Below the pieces are notes generated by a model. The model did not search any database, had not been told where the DNA came from, and was given only the letters and a program-made list of their open reading frames with translations. Positions 26,157 through 35,091 of a DNA stretch of 64,000 nt are shown here, in pieces. The first letter of the stretch is position 1. Each line of letters starts with the position of its first letter. This DNA comes from Deltaproteobacteria bacterium (lineage in GTDB: Bacteria > Myxococcota_A > Polyangia > Polyangiales > Sandaracinaceae). The position numbers and the translations under genes were made by a program. The DNA is taken from positions 1 to 64,000 of the forward strand of contig JAFLCL010000006.1 of assembly GCA_017303575.1 (NCBI GenBank), given 5' to 3'.

Positions 26157-26630
26157 ATCGGTGCAGAGCTGCACCTCGAGCTCGTTGCCGAGCGGCTCGA
26201 GCATCACGTCCGCCTCGAGCTCCCACATCGGCACCTCGTAGGTGTCCGTGAGGCTCGTGAGCGTGATGTCCTCCACGAAGCCGAGCTCGCACGTGCACGG
26301 TGGCCCGTTCAGGTTGAGGTGAACGGTCGCCGGACACGGCATGCCGCCGCGACACGTGGAGAGGTACGTCGGGGTGATTCGGATGGTCGCGTTCTGCGAG
26401 GGCCCGCGCCGAAAGCGCACCCACGAGCCCGCGAACGTCTCGCAGCCCCAGGGCTCGGTCACCACGACGTGCGCTGCCACGCAGCCCCACGGCGGCGCCT
26501 CGAGCACGGGCGCGTTCTCGCACGCGTAGCGCCCACGGTCGTCGCCGATCACCGTCGTGTCCGCGACGCACGACGCGAGCGCGAGGCCGAGCCCCACGAC
26601 CGCGATCGACCAGCGTCGGCGCACGTGCAC
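26151..26630 (-). CDS. Small Cys-rich lipoprotein of unknown function
   Basis: About 159 residues. RRRWSIAVVGLGLALASC is a lipoprotein signal; the mature chain is beta-rich with Cys pairs (YACENAPVLEAPPWGC, PCTCELGF). I do not recognise it. The start is uncertain: GTG at 26630 or 26624, neither with a clear ribosome site. It is divergent from the ECF sigma gene (about 115 bp between), and first of a leftward lipoprotein group that continues to the dihaem peroxidase. Confidence 0.6.
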   Translation of the reverse strand: MHVRRRWSIAVVGLGLALASCVADTTVIGDDRGRYACENAPVLEAPPWGCVAAHVVVTEPWGCETFAGSWVRFRRGPSQNATIRITPTYLSTCRGGMPCPATVHLNLNGPPCTCELGFVEDITLTSLTDTYEVPMWELEADVMLEPLGNELEVQLCTDP

Positions 26631-26745
26631 GCGCCAAGGATGCGCGAGGCAGCCAAAGCGGCTCACGAAATTTTCGGCGAACGAGAGGGCCGACACAGAA
26701 ACCGTGAGCCGATCTGCGGACCTGAGGGATCCTGAGCGACGAGCC

Positions 26746-27348
26746 GTGACCCTCGCCACCCGCAAGCTGCCCGTGACGGAGCTGCCGACCTCGCACCTCG
26801 AGGACGACGCGGAGCTCGTGCGCCGCGCGCGCAGCGGCGATCGCTGGGCCGAGGAGGCGCTCTACCGTCGGCACGTGCGCTCGGTCACCAACGCCGTGAC
26901 GCGCCTCCTCGGCCGCACCGCCGACGCAGACGATGTGGTGCAGGACACCTTCGTGCGCGCCCTCGAGAGGCTCGCCGAGCTGCGCGACGGCGCGGCCTTC
27001 CGAGGATGGGTCCAGCGCATCGCCGTCACGCTCTGCCACCACCGCTTTCGCAAGCGAAAGCTCCTCCGCACGCTCGGCCTCGATCGTGGCGACGACGACG
27101 CCAGCCTCGCCGAGTCGGCCGTCGAAGGGACGCGCCCCGACGTGATCGCCACGCTCCGGCAGATCGACCGCGCGCTCGAGGGCCTCTCGGTCGCATCGCG
27201 ATCCGCGTGGATCCTCCACCGTGTCGAGGGCTGGACGCTCGAGGAGACCGCGGCGGCCCTCGAGGTGTCGCTCGCCACGGCCAAGCGTCGCCTCTCCGAG
27301 GCCGACACACGAATCGCCCCGTTTCGTGGGGAAGGAGGTGCCGCGTGA
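26746..27348 (+). CDS. ECF-type RNA polymerase sigma factor
   Basis: About 200 residues. Region 2 (ELVRRARSGDRWAEEALYRRH, TADADDVVQDTFVRALERL) and region 4 (ALEGLSVASRSAWILHRVEG-WTLEETAAALEVSLATAKRRL) are clear, with the short linker of ECF factors and no region 1 or 3. It directs RNA polymerase to a small regulon. The GTG start at 26746 is a choice; GTG at 26704 is an alternative and neither has a strong ribosome site. The stop overlaps the start of a FecR-domain protein (GTGA), the usual sign of a sigma/anti-sigma pair. Confidence 0.9.
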   Translation: MTLATRKLPVTELPTSHLEDDAELVRRARSGDRWAEEALYRRHVRSVTNAVTRLLGRTADADDVVQDTFVRALERLAELRDGAAFRGWVQRIAVTLCHHRFRKRKLLRTLGLDRGDDDASLAESAVEGTRPDVIATLRQIDRALEGLSVASRSAWILHRVEGWTLEETAAALEVSLATAKRRLSEADTRIAPFRGEGGAA

Positions 27349-28568
27349 AGGACGATGTCGAGCTCCGCGAGCACCTCCGCGAGCCGCACGACGAGGCGCG
27401 CGCGCACGACAACTGGAGCGCGATCGCGACGCGTCGACGCGCGGCCTCCGTGCCGTCGGGGTCGAGGCCCTTCGCGTGGCTGTCGCTCGGGCGCCTCGCG
27501 ATCGGCGGCGGCGCCACGCTCGCGATCGCCTGCGCGCTCCTCTTCGCGTGGCCGACCGCGCCCGGTCCGCTGCGGCAGATCGATGGCTCGATCGCGACCG
27601 GCCTGGTCTCGCCCGAGTCCTTCGAGGACGCGACGCTCGCGCTCGACGACGGATCGCGCGTCTCGCTCGACACGGGCGCGCGCCTCGAGATCCTCGAGAA
27701 CGCAGGCGATCACGTGCGCTTCTGGCTGCACGAGGGAAGCGCGTCGTTCGACGTCGTGCCCGGAGGCCCACGCCGCTGGGCGATCGAGAGCGGACTCGTC
27801 ACCGTCGAGGTGCTCGGCACCTCGTTCCGCGTCGAGCACCGCGCGCACGAGGTCGAGGTCTCCGTCACACGCGGCACGGTGCTCGTGCGCGGACCCACCG
27901 CGCCGGGCGGGATGCAGCGCCTGCACGCGGGCGACCGCATCGTGGTCCCCTTCGAGACGCCGCCCACCACCACGACGGCCGCGATCGACACGAGCGACGA
28001 AGCATCGGCCGCGCCCGCGATCCACGAAGCGGTCGCGACGATCGAGCCGACGGGCACCACGCGTGCGCCCTCGACGCGCACGACCACGCTCGACACCACG
28101 ACGGCCGACAGGGCCATTGCGAGCACGGCCACCGCGGCCGAGCCCACGACGGAGGAAACGACCGCTTCGACGGAAGGCGCCTCGCCATCGCCCGTCGAGG
28201 GCGCCCCACGTGATCGCATGCGAGAGGCCGACGCGCTCCGACGTGCAGGCCGCCTCGACCAAGCCGTCACGCTCCTCGGCGCGATCGTGGAGGACCCGAG
28301 CGCGGACGATCGTGCGCTCGCCGCGTTCACCCTCGGTCGCCTCGAGCTCGATCGACGTCAGCACCCGCGCGAAGCTGCCGAGGCGTTCTCGCGTGCGATC
28401 GAGCTCGGCATCCGCGCGCCGCTCCTCGAGGACGCGCGGGCTCGACGCGTGCAGGCGCTCTCGCGCTTCGATCACGCCGCCGCAGAGAGCGCCGCCGCAG
28501 ACTACGACACGCACCACCCCGAAGGTCGATGGCACGACGAGGTGCACGCGTGGTCGCACGCGCCCTGA
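27345..28568 (+). CDS. FecR-domain anti-sigma-like membrane protein with TPR tail
   Basis: 407 residues. The cytoplasmic N-terminus (1-45) is followed by one membrane helix (LAIGGGATLAIACALLFAWP, about 47-66), a FecR domain (DGSRVSLDTGARLEILEN, VTVEVLGTSFRVEHRAHEVE, GTVLVRGP, about 75-195), a Thr/Ala/Pro spacer (200-285), and TPR-like helices (READALRRAGRLDQAVTLLG, AAEAFSRAIELG). FecR proteins gate ECF sigma factors in response to an outer-membrane signal. The GTG start has AAGGAGG 6 nt upstream and overlaps the sigma stop by 4 nt. The tail suggests a periplasmic partner, possibly the next gene product. Confidence 0.85.
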   Translation: MKDDVELREHLREPHDEARAHDNWSAIATRRRAASVPSGSRPFAWLSLGRLAIGGGATLAIACALLFAWPTAPGPLRQIDGSIATGLVSPESFEDATLALDDGSRVSLDTGARLEILENAGDHVRFWLHEGSASFDVVPGGPRRWAIESGLVTVEVLGTSFRVEHRAHEVEVSVTRGTVLVRGPTAPGGMQRLHAGDRIVVPFETPPTTTTAAIDTSDEASAAPAIHEAVATIEPTGTTRAPSTRTTTLDTTTADRAIASTATAAEPTTEETTASTEGASPSPVEGAPRDRMREADALRRAGRLDQAVTLLGAIVEDPSADDRALAAFTLGRLELDRRQHPREAAEAFSRAIELGIRAPLLEDARARRVQALSRFDHAAAESAAADYDTHHPEGRWHDEVHAWSHAP

Positions 28569-29659
28569 TCGCGAACGGGTTCCGAGCGATCGCGACGCTC
28601 GTCGTGATCGCGCTCGCGTCCATCACCGCGCCCCGAGCGCTGCGGGCCGACGCGCGCATCGTGCTCCGCGCGCCCACGTGTGCCGCGCGACACATGGACC
28701 TCGCGCTCCTCGACGAGCTCGTCGTGCTCGAGCTCGACGACGCCGCGGGCGACGCGATCGAGATCGAGATCGGCAATGCGATCTGTGACGCGAGCGCGAC
28801 GTCGGTGGACATCGTGGTGCGCGAGCGGACCAGCGGGCGCGAGCGCCGCGATCAGATCGAGCTCGTCCTCGATCCCGACCCCGCCGCGCACACGCGTACG
28901 GTCGCGCTCGCGATCGCCGAGCGCGCGCACCTCCACCTCGAGCGTCGCGCGATCCCGGTGCGCGTCGACGCCGATCCTCTTCCGCCACCCGCGATCGAGA
29001 CCACGATCGAGCCCGACGCGAGCACGCTCCCTGCGCCGCGGCGCATCGATCCGCACGCCCGCGAGGATCTCTCCGCCCCCTTCGCACCCGAGGGCTACGT
29101 GCACGTCGCGCAGCGGCCTCCCGCGCCGACGTTCGTGAGCCGCGCGACCACGCTCTCGATCGCGAACGAGCTCTTCGTGCGCGTGGTCCCCGTTCACCCG
29201 AGTTGGGCGATCGGCACCCGCGCGCGGGCCCGCGCCTACCTCGATTCGACGCTGTGGCTCGAAGGCGGACTGCTCGCGACGTGGTCGCGCGCGAGCGTGA
29301 GCAACGAGGGCGACGTCGACGCGGTCGTCGGCGCAGGCACGGGCGCGCTCGGTCTCTCGCTCTTCCGGGAGCCGTGGATGCTCTTGAGCGCGGCCGCACG
29401 CGTCGAGCTCGGCGCGTTGCTCGCCGCAGGCTCGGCGCGCTTTGGCATCGGCGGCAGCACGAGCGTCCATCCCTGGGCGACCGCGGGCCTCGCCGCCGAC
29501 GTCGCGCTGCCGATCACCCCCGAGCTCTCGTTGGTGGGCGATCTCGGCGCGTCCGCGATCGTGCTCGGCACGCGCGTCTCGACCACGACCGGCACGCAGA
29601 TCGATCTCTCGTACTTCACGCTCGACGTCTCCATCGGCCTGCGCGCCGTCGTCCTCTGA
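28529..29659 (+). CDS. Exported protein with C-terminal barrel-like domain
   Basis: 376 residues with a signal peptide (IATLVVIALASITAPRALRADA). Residues 30-150 are a soluble beta/alpha domain rich in Asp/Glu; after a Pro spacer (150-185) the C-terminal 190 residues alternate hydrophobic strands (LWLEGGLLATWSRASV, TLDVSIGLRAVVL) and end with a hydrophobic residue, as outer-membrane barrels do. It begins inside the FecR gene by 40 nt; a GTG at 28550 with GAGG 7 nt upstream would also overlap. Being third in the sigma-FecR operon, it may be the outer-membrane sensor or output, but no TonB box or plug is visible. Confidence 0.65.
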   Translation: MARRGARVVARALIANGFRAIATLVVIALASITAPRALRADARIVLRAPTCAARHMDLALLDELVVLELDDAAGDAIEIEIGNAICDASATSVDIVVRERTSGRERRDQIELVLDPDPAAHTRTVALAIAERAHLHLERRAIPVRVDADPLPPPAIETTIEPDASTLPAPRRIDPHAREDLSAPFAPEGYVHVAQRPPAPTFVSRATTLSIANELFVRVVPVHPSWAIGTRARARAYLDSTLWLEGGLLATWSRASVSNEGDVDAVVGAGTGALGLSLFREPWMLLSAAARVELGALLAAGSARFGIGGSTSVHPWATAGLAADVALPITPELSLVGDLGASAIVLGTRVSTTTGTQIDLSYFTLDVSIGLRAVVL

Positions 29660-29663
29660 TGGG

Positions 29664-29948
29664 TCAGTACGTCCGCTCGTCGGCGACGTCGACGAACCAC
29701 GCCTCGGTCACCGGGCTCTTGGCGTTGCGCGAAGCGTTCTTCCACGCGTCCGACGACATCATCGCCTTGGCCGCATCCACCGAGTCGAAGCGCGTGAGGA
29801 TCGTGAGCTGGTTCGGGTTCGTGGCGTCACGCATCACGCTCACGCCGCGAACGCCGTGCTCGCGGCGCATCGCCTCGCCCTGATCGTAGAAGGTCTTCCA
29901 GGTCTCGAAGTTCTCGGTGGTGAGCTTGGTGAGGACGGCGGCTGCCAT
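29664..29948 (-). CDS. Small dimeric alpha/beta-barrel-type protein
   Basis: 94 residues: VLTKLTTENFETWKTFYDQG...GVRGVSVMRDATNPNQLTIL-TRFDSVDAAKAMMSSDAWKNA. The beta-alpha-beta pattern with a central VxRDxxxPNxLxI strand resembles ABM/EthD-like dimeric barrels, which include monooxygenases and cyclases. No catalytic residue can be assigned. It is divergent from a LysR regulator (123 bp between starts), so it is probably that regulator's target. The ATG at 29948 lacks a strong ribosome site. Confidence 0.6.
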   Translation of the reverse strand: MAAAVLTKLTTENFETWKTFYDQGEAMRREHGVRGVSVMRDATNPNQLTILTRFDSVDAAKAMMSSDAWKNASRNAKSPVTEAWFVDVADERTY

Positions 29949-30071
29949 GGGGATCTCGCTTTCGTTCGTCGCGGCGACGTGCCGTGAGCGAGTCCGTTGT
30001 GGCAGCGCGGGCCGCCGGAGTCGCTGCTTTCGTGTGCACAGGCCCTGTGCGATCGTGGGCAGACGTTCGTG

Positions 30072-30992
30072 ATGTTCGACTGGAACGATCTCCGCTATCT
30101 GCGCGCGCTCTCCGTGGCCGGCAGCTTCGCGGGCGCGGCGCGCGAGCTCGGCGTCAAGCACACGACGGTCGCGCGACGCATCGCCGCGCTCGAGAGCGAT
30201 CTGGGCGTCGCGCTCGTGAGGAAAGGCGGCGAGCAGATCACGCTCACCGACGCCGGCCTCGACGTGCTCGTCCACGCGAACGAGATGAAGGTCGTGTCGG
30301 ACGCGATCGAGCGCAGCGTCGCGCGCCACCAGCACACCGACGCGGTCGAGGGACTCGTGCGCGTGACGCTGCCCGACACGCTCGCGGGCTACTTCGTGAT
30401 CCAGCTCGCCGCGCTCCGCGCACGTCATCCGCACCTCACGGTGAACGTGCTCGCCGATCAGCGCGTCTACGATTTGCTCGGCGGCGAGGCGGACCTCGCG
30501 GTGCGGATCGCGGACCACGCGCAGCCCGAGCTCGTCGAGCGCAAGCTCGGCGTGGTCGCGTGGTCGCTCTATGCGTCCAAGAGCTATGTCGCGGCGCGTG
30601 GACATCCTCGGAGCTCCGCGGAGTTCGCGTCGCACGATCTGCTCGGATACGACGGGGCCGCCCTCAATGCTTCCCCTGGCGCGGCATGGTTCCGCGACCA
30701 CCTGCCCGATGCCCGCTTCGTGATGCGCGGCAACAACCTCCTCCAGCTCTTCAACGCCACGATCCTCGGCACCGGCGTGACGCTGCTGCCCTGCTTCATG
30801 GCGGAGCGCGAGCCCACGCTGCTCCGCCTCACGGCCGAGGCGTTCCACAACCGGACGATCCGTCTCCTGTTCCCCGCGGACCTCAAGCGCGTGCCCCGCG
30901 TACGCGCCGTGATCGACTTCCTCGTGGAGATCTTCGAGCGAGACGCTGCGCTGTTCGGCGGCCTCCCCGTCCAATCGACGGACACGCCTTGA
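30072..30992 (+). CDS. LysR-family transcriptional regulator
   Basis: 306 residues. The N-terminal winged helix (DWNDLRYLRALSVAGSFAG-AARELGVKHTTVARRIAALE) is the LysR DNA-binding domain; the rest forms the two-lobed co-inducer domain (GLVRVTLPDTLAGYFVIQLA, LLGGEADLAVRIAD, GTGVTLLPCFMAERE). The ligand is unknown. LysR proteins usually control the divergent neighbour, here the small barrel protein. The ATG before FDWND was taken over an upstream frame whose residues do not fit the family. Confidence 0.9.
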   Translation: MFDWNDLRYLRALSVAGSFAGAARELGVKHTTVARRIAALESDLGVALVRKGGEQITLTDAGLDVLVHANEMKVVSDAIERSVARHQHTDAVEGLVRVTLPDTLAGYFVIQLAALRARHPHLTVNVLADQRVYDLLGGEADLAVRIADHAQPELVERKLGVVAWSLYASKSYVAARGHPRSSAEFASHDLLGYDGAALNASPGAAWFRDHLPDARFVMRGNNLLQLFNATILGTGVTLLPCFMAEREPTLLRLTAEAFHNRTIRLLFPADLKRVPRVRAVIDFLVEIFERDAALFGGLPVQSTDTP

Positions 30993-31012
30993 ACCGTCGG
31001 CCTGCTCACCCG

Positions 31013-31018
31013 TACAGT
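31013..31018 (+). promoter_or_regulatory. Putative leaderless -10 box TACAGT (mrfA)
   Basis: TACAGT ends 8 nt before the mrfA ATG and no Shine-Dalgarno is present. It lies just after the LysR stop codon, so mrfAB has its own promoter. Confidence 0.4.
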
Positions 31019-31026
31019 GGGCCGCG

Positions 31027-33549
31027 ATGTCGTCCGATGAGCAGGCGTTCAGCCGCCCCGTGCCTCCGTGGTCGCGAACGCGCGGCCTCGACGCCGTGCT
31101 CGAGCAGTGGCGCGGCGATGGAACGATCGTGCTCGATCACGTGGTCCCCGGACGCGACGGTCGCTACGCGCCGATCCCCGAGCGCCTGCATCCCGGTGTC
31201 GCGAAGGCTCTTCGTGATCGCGGCATCTCGCAGCTCTACGCGCACCAAGCCGAGTCCTTCGAGGTCACGCGCGTGCGCGACGCGAGCGAGGCGCCCGCGC
31301 AGCACCTCGTGGTCGCCACGCCCACCGCGTCGGGCAAGAGCCTCTGTTACAACCTCTCGGTCCTCGACGCGCTCGCGAAGGAGCCCGACGCCCGCGCGCT
31401 CTACCTCTTCCCCACGAAGGCGCTCTCTCGCGACCAAGAGGCGGCGCTCCGCGAGCTGATGCGCGAGAGCGGCATCGTTCACGGCGCGATCACCTACGAC
31501 GGCGACACGCCCGGCGATGCACGCCGCGCCGCGCGCGAGCGCAGCTGCATCCTCCTCACGAACCCCGACATGCTCCACGCGGGCATCCTCCCGCACCACG
31601 CGAGCTGGGCGCGCTTCTTCTCGAACCTCCGCTACGTCGTCATCGACGAGCTCCACACCTACCGAGGCGTGTTCGGCTCGCACCTCGCGAACGTCATCCG
31701 TCGGCTCACGCGCATCGCGAAGTTCCACGGGCAGAGGCCGCCCACGTTCATCTTCGCCTCGGCGACGATCGGCAACCCGAAGGAGCATGCCAGTCGCATG
31801 GTGGGCAGTGACGTCCACCTCGTGCGCGAGAGCGGCGCGCCCACCGGCGACAAGCACGTGCTGATGGTCAATCCGCCGGTGCTCAATGCCGAGCTCGGCG
31901 TGCGCGCCAGCTACACCAAGACCGCAGTCTCGTTCGCCACCGATCTCGTGCGCGCCGAGGTGCCCACGCTGGTGTTCGGACAGTCGCGCAACCAGGTCGA
32001 GGTGATGCTCAAGTACCTCCGTGATCGCCTGATCGCGGACAAGGTCGACCCCGAGCTCATCCAGGGCTACCGAAGTGGGTATCTGCCCGAGACGCGACGC
32101 CGCATCGAGCAGGGCCTGCGCGCCGGCACGATCCGCTGCGTCGTCGCCACCAACGCCCTCGAGCTCGGCATCGACATCGGCTCGCTCTCGGCGGTGGTGT
32201 GCGCGGGTTACCCAGGCACCATCGCCGCGCTGTGGCAGCGCTTCGGCCGCGCGGGACGACGAAGCGAGCCCTCACTGGCGCTCTTGGTCGCGAGCTCGAT
32301 GCCGCTCGATCAATACGTCGCGACGCACGCCGATCTCGTGACGGGCGCGCCCGTCGAGCACGCGCGCATCGATCCCGACAACGTCGAGATCCTCGTCCAG
32401 CACCTCAAGTGCGCGGCGTTCGAGCTGCCGTTCGAGTCGGGGGAGCAATTCGGTGACGTGCCCGCGCAGGCCACCCAGGACGGCCTCGAGTACCTCGCGA
32501 CGCATGGTGTCGTGCACGCGGCGCCCTCTCCCGGAGTGGGGGGCGCAGAAGGCAAGACTCGCTACCACTGGTCGACCGATGCCTACCCCGCCTCCCACGT
32601 CTCTCTGAGGAGCGTGAGCTGGGACAACTTCGTGATCGTCGATCTGGACACCGACAAGACCATCGCCGAGATGGACTGGCGCGCGACGCACACGATGCTG
32701 CACGTCCAGGCGATCTACCAACACGACGCCGAGCAGTACCAGGTCGAGCGCCTCGACTTCGAGAACCACAAGGCCTTCGTGCGCAAGGTCGCCCCCGACT
32801 ACTACACGACGGCGATGACCTACACGCGCGTCTCGGTGACGCAGGAAGACGACGCGGCGTTCGTGCGCACGGGCGAGTCGCTCGAGGGCGTCGCGGTGGG
32901 CCTCGGCGAGGTGTCGGTGATCGAGAAGGTCGTCGGCTACAAGAAGATCAAGTTCAACACCCACGAGAACGTCGGTTACGGCGACGTGCGCCTGCCCGAG
33001 ATGCAGATGCACACGAGCGCGGTCTGGATCACGTTCGCCGAGGACACCGTGCGATCGCTCGCGGCGAGCGACGAGCTCGTGACGAGCGGGGCGACCTTCG
33101 GCAGCGTGCCCCGCGCGGTCGTCGTCGATGCGGTGCGCGGCATCGGTCACGCGATGCACACCGTCGCGGCCGTGGGGCTGATGTGTGATCCGCGCGATCT
33201 CGGTCACGTGCTCGCCGAGCGCTCCGGAGAGGGCGAGCACCCGCAGAAGGGCGACGCCGACGGTGCAGGCTTCGATCCGACGATCTTCGTCTACGACCAC
33301 ATCCCCGGCGGCGTGGGCCTCGCGCCGCGCTTGTTCGCGGATCGCGAGATCGTGCTGCGTCGCACACGCGCGCTGATCGAGGACTGTCCCTGTCAGGGTG
33401 GCTGTCCCGCCTGCATCGGCGTGGTGATGCCACCGCAAGCAAACGCACCGCTCGTGGATCCCGATCTGATCCGTCGTCCGACGGAGTTCGATCTCAAGCG
33501 CGTCGCCATCGAGCTCCTCGCCCGCGTCGGCGTCTCCCGCGTGCACTGA
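31027..33549 (+). CDS. mrfA: MrfA-type (YprA/Hrq1-like) superfamily 2 DNA helicase
   Basis: 840 residues. Helicase motifs: Q-like YAHQAES, Walker A TPTASGKSL (Lys104), DELH box at 207-210, SAT, and motif VI WQRFGRAGRRSE. The C-terminal DUF1998/MZB region carries four Cys in CPCQGGCPAC (787, 789, 793, 796), the metal-binding cluster known from Bacillus MrfA. In B. subtilis MrfA and the nuclease MrfB repair mitomycin C damage outside nucleotide-excision repair. Here the next gene, 2 nt downstream, is an mrfB homologue, which supports the same pathway. It acts in the cytoplasm on 3'-tailed DNA according to the known family. Confidence 0.93.
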   Translation: MSSDEQAFSRPVPPWSRTRGLDAVLEQWRGDGTIVLDHVVPGRDGRYAPIPERLHPGVAKALRDRGISQLYAHQAESFEVTRVRDASEAPAQHLVVATPTASGKSLCYNLSVLDALAKEPDARALYLFPTKALSRDQEAALRELMRESGIVHGAITYDGDTPGDARRAARERSCILLTNPDMLHAGILPHHASWARFFSNLRYVVIDELHTYRGVFGSHLANVIRRLTRIAKFHGQRPPTFIFASATIGNPKEHASRMVGSDVHLVRESGAPTGDKHVLMVNPPVLNAELGVRASYTKTAVSFATDLVRAEVPTLVFGQSRNQVEVMLKYLRDRLIADKVDPELIQGYRSGYLPETRRRIEQGLRAGTIRCVVATNALELGIDIGSLSAVVCAGYPGTIAALWQRFGRAGRRSEPSLALLVASSMPLDQYVATHADLVTGAPVEHARIDPDNVEILVQHLKCAAFELPFESGEQFGDVPAQATQDGLEYLATHGVVHAAPSPGVGGAEGKTRYHWSTDAYPASHVSLRSVSWDNFVIVDLDTDKTIAEMDWRATHTMLHVQAIYQHDAEQYQVERLDFENHKAFVRKVAPDYYTTAMTYTRVSVTQEDDAAFVRTGESLEGVAVGLGEVSVIEKVVGYKKIKFNTHENVGYGDVRLPEMQMHTSAVWITFAEDTVRSLAASDELVTSGATFGSVPRAVVVDAVRGIGHAMHTVAAVGLMCDPRDLGHVLAERSGEGEHPQKGDADGAGFDPTIFVYDHIPGGVGLAPRLFADREIVLRRTRALIEDCPCQGGCPACIGVVMPPQANAPLVDPDLIRRPTEFDLKRVAIELLARVGVSRVH

Positions 33550-33551
33550 CG

Positions 33552-35015
33552 ATGGCCCTCGACCTCAAGAAGAAGCTGGCGCGCCTGGGAGCGCCCGGAA
33601 TTGGCAGCCCAGGCGTGGTCCCCTCTCAGGAGTTGACCTCCCCAGGCCTCGATTCTCAGGGGTTGACCCAGGGCCTGAACGCTCGGGACTCGACTTCTCA
33701 GGCGCTGACGTCTCAGGGTCAGAGTCTGATCTCCCAGGGTCTTTCTTTTCAGGGACTGATCCCCCAGGAGGGCGACCGAAAAGCCCGCATCTCGATGCTT
33801 CGCGACTTGATCGCCAAGAAGCACGCCGAGATGGAACGGCGCCTCCTGGAGCGGCCGAGCGCTCCTCCGCTTGAGCCTCTGCCGGGCGTGCTGGAGCAGA
33901 CGCCTTCGGGACCTCTTCATCGCGTGGCGCGTTATCTCGAGCCCGCGCACTGCCATGGTCGCACGCCGATCGCAGGCGCGCTGTCCGTCCTGCCTCAGTC
34001 GCTCGCTGCGCTCGCGCTCGACGAGTCTCTCTCCGGCATCGATCCCCGGCGGATTCTCTTCCTCGACACGGAGACGACCGGTCTCTCGGGTGGGACTGGC
34101 ACCCTTCCCTTCCTCGTCGGCCTCGCATGGTTCGAGGACGAGTCGCTCTGCCTGGAACAGCTGCTCTTGCGCAAGCCCGGCGAAGAGCGTCCCGTGCTCG
34201 AGCGGCTCGCGGCGCGTATGGAGAGCGCGTCTGCCATCTGCACGTACAACGGCAAGAGCTTCGACTGGCCGCTGCTGCGCACGCGCGCGGTGATGAACCG
34301 GGTGCCCGTGCCCGCGCCCACCGCGCACCTCGATCTCCTCCACTGCGCGCGACGCGTGTTCGGGCCGCGCCTGAAGGAAGTGCGCCTCGTGCAGATGGAG
34401 GCCGAGGTCCTGGGCCTCCGTCGCGAGCACGACATCGACGGCGCCGAGATCCCCATGCGCTTCTGGGACTTCGTGCGTGGCGCCGATGGCTCGACGCTCA
34501 CGCCCGTGATCGAGCACAACGCGAACGACCTGGTCGCCCTGGCGGCGCTGGTGGTGGCGCTCGCCGAGCGTTGGGACGGAGTGCTCCCGCACCACGCGCC
34601 CGAAGATCGACTGGCCGTCGCGAAGGTGGCCTACCGTTATGGCGATCACCCGCGCGCCCTCGAGCGCGCACGCTCCGCCGCCGACGCAGGCGGCGCTGCG
34701 CACGTGACCGCGCAGGCGCTCGTGCTCGGCGCACAGGCCGCACGCAAGACCGACGATCGCCGGGTCGAGGAGGCGATGCTGCTCGAGGCTCTCGGTCACG
34801 CCATCGGCGCCGAGCGCGCCGCGATCCATCTCTCGCTCTCCAAGCTCTACGAGCACGAGCTGCGCGACTACGAGCGCGCGCTCGTGCACCTCGCCCAGGC
34901 CGACGAGGCCGAAGACGACGACGCCCTCGGCAAGCGCAGGTCACGCCTCGAGAAGAAGCGCGACAAGGCGAGCCTCCCGCCTCCGGCGAAGAAGCGCGCC
35001 TCCAAGGCCAGTTGA
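33552..35015 (+). CDS. mrfB: MrfB-type (YprB) RNase H-fold exonuclease with TPR tail
   Basis: 487 residues. The DnaQ-like fold begins with ILFLDTETTGLSGGTG (Asp172, Glu174) and has later acid positions in ICTYNGKSFDWPLLRTR and EHNANDLVALAAL, the DEDD set of YprB-type proteins. The C-terminal 120 residues are TPR-like helices. Residues 24-73 are an unusual insertion of repeated Gln-Gly-Leu segments (SQGL, TQGL, SFQGL) not expected in the family and read from less G+C-rich DNA. The ATG is 2 nt after the mrfA stop. As the mrfA partner it should trim DNA in interstrand-crosslink or alkylation repair. Confidence 0.9.
   Translation: MALDLKKKLARLGAPGIGSPGVVPSQELTSPGLDSQGLTQGLNARDSTSQALTSQGQSLISQGLSFQGLIPQEGDRKARISMLRDLIAKKHAEMERRLLERPSAPPLEPLPGVLEQTPSGPLHRVARYLEPAHCHGRTPIAGALSVLPQSLAALALDESLSGIDPRRILFLDTETTGLSGGTGTLPFLVGLAWFEDESLCLEQLLLRKPGEERPVLERLAARMESASAICTYNGKSFDWPLLRTRAVMNRVPVPAPTAHLDLLHCARRVFGPRLKEVRLVQMEAEVLGLRREHDIDGAEIPMRFWDFVRGADGSTLTPVIEHNANDLVALAALVVALAERWDGVLPHHAPEDRLAVAKVAYRYGDHPRALERARSAADAGGAAHVTAQALVLGAQAARKTDDRRVEEAMLLEALGHAIGAERAAIHLSLSKLYEHELRDYERALVHLAQADEAEDDDALGKRRSRLEKKRDKASLPPPAKKRASKAS
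33621..33771. repeat. Degenerate CAGG/TGAC repeat inside mrfB
   Basis: Variants of TCTCAGGNGNTGAC recur about every 18-30 nt, at least six times, all in the same frame, coding for SQGL/TQGL-like units. The repeat is confined to the N-terminal insertion of mrfB. Confidence 0.7.
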
Positions 35016-35091
35016 ACGAGCCGAGCTGACCTTTCTTCGTCAGGACGCCTCGGACCACGTGTCTGTCCTCGGTGCTCGACGGGCACACGAC

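Noticed and set aside
28529..29659. TonB-dependent receptor controlled by the FecR system
   Set aside because: The protein is too short and lacks a plug domain and TonB box.
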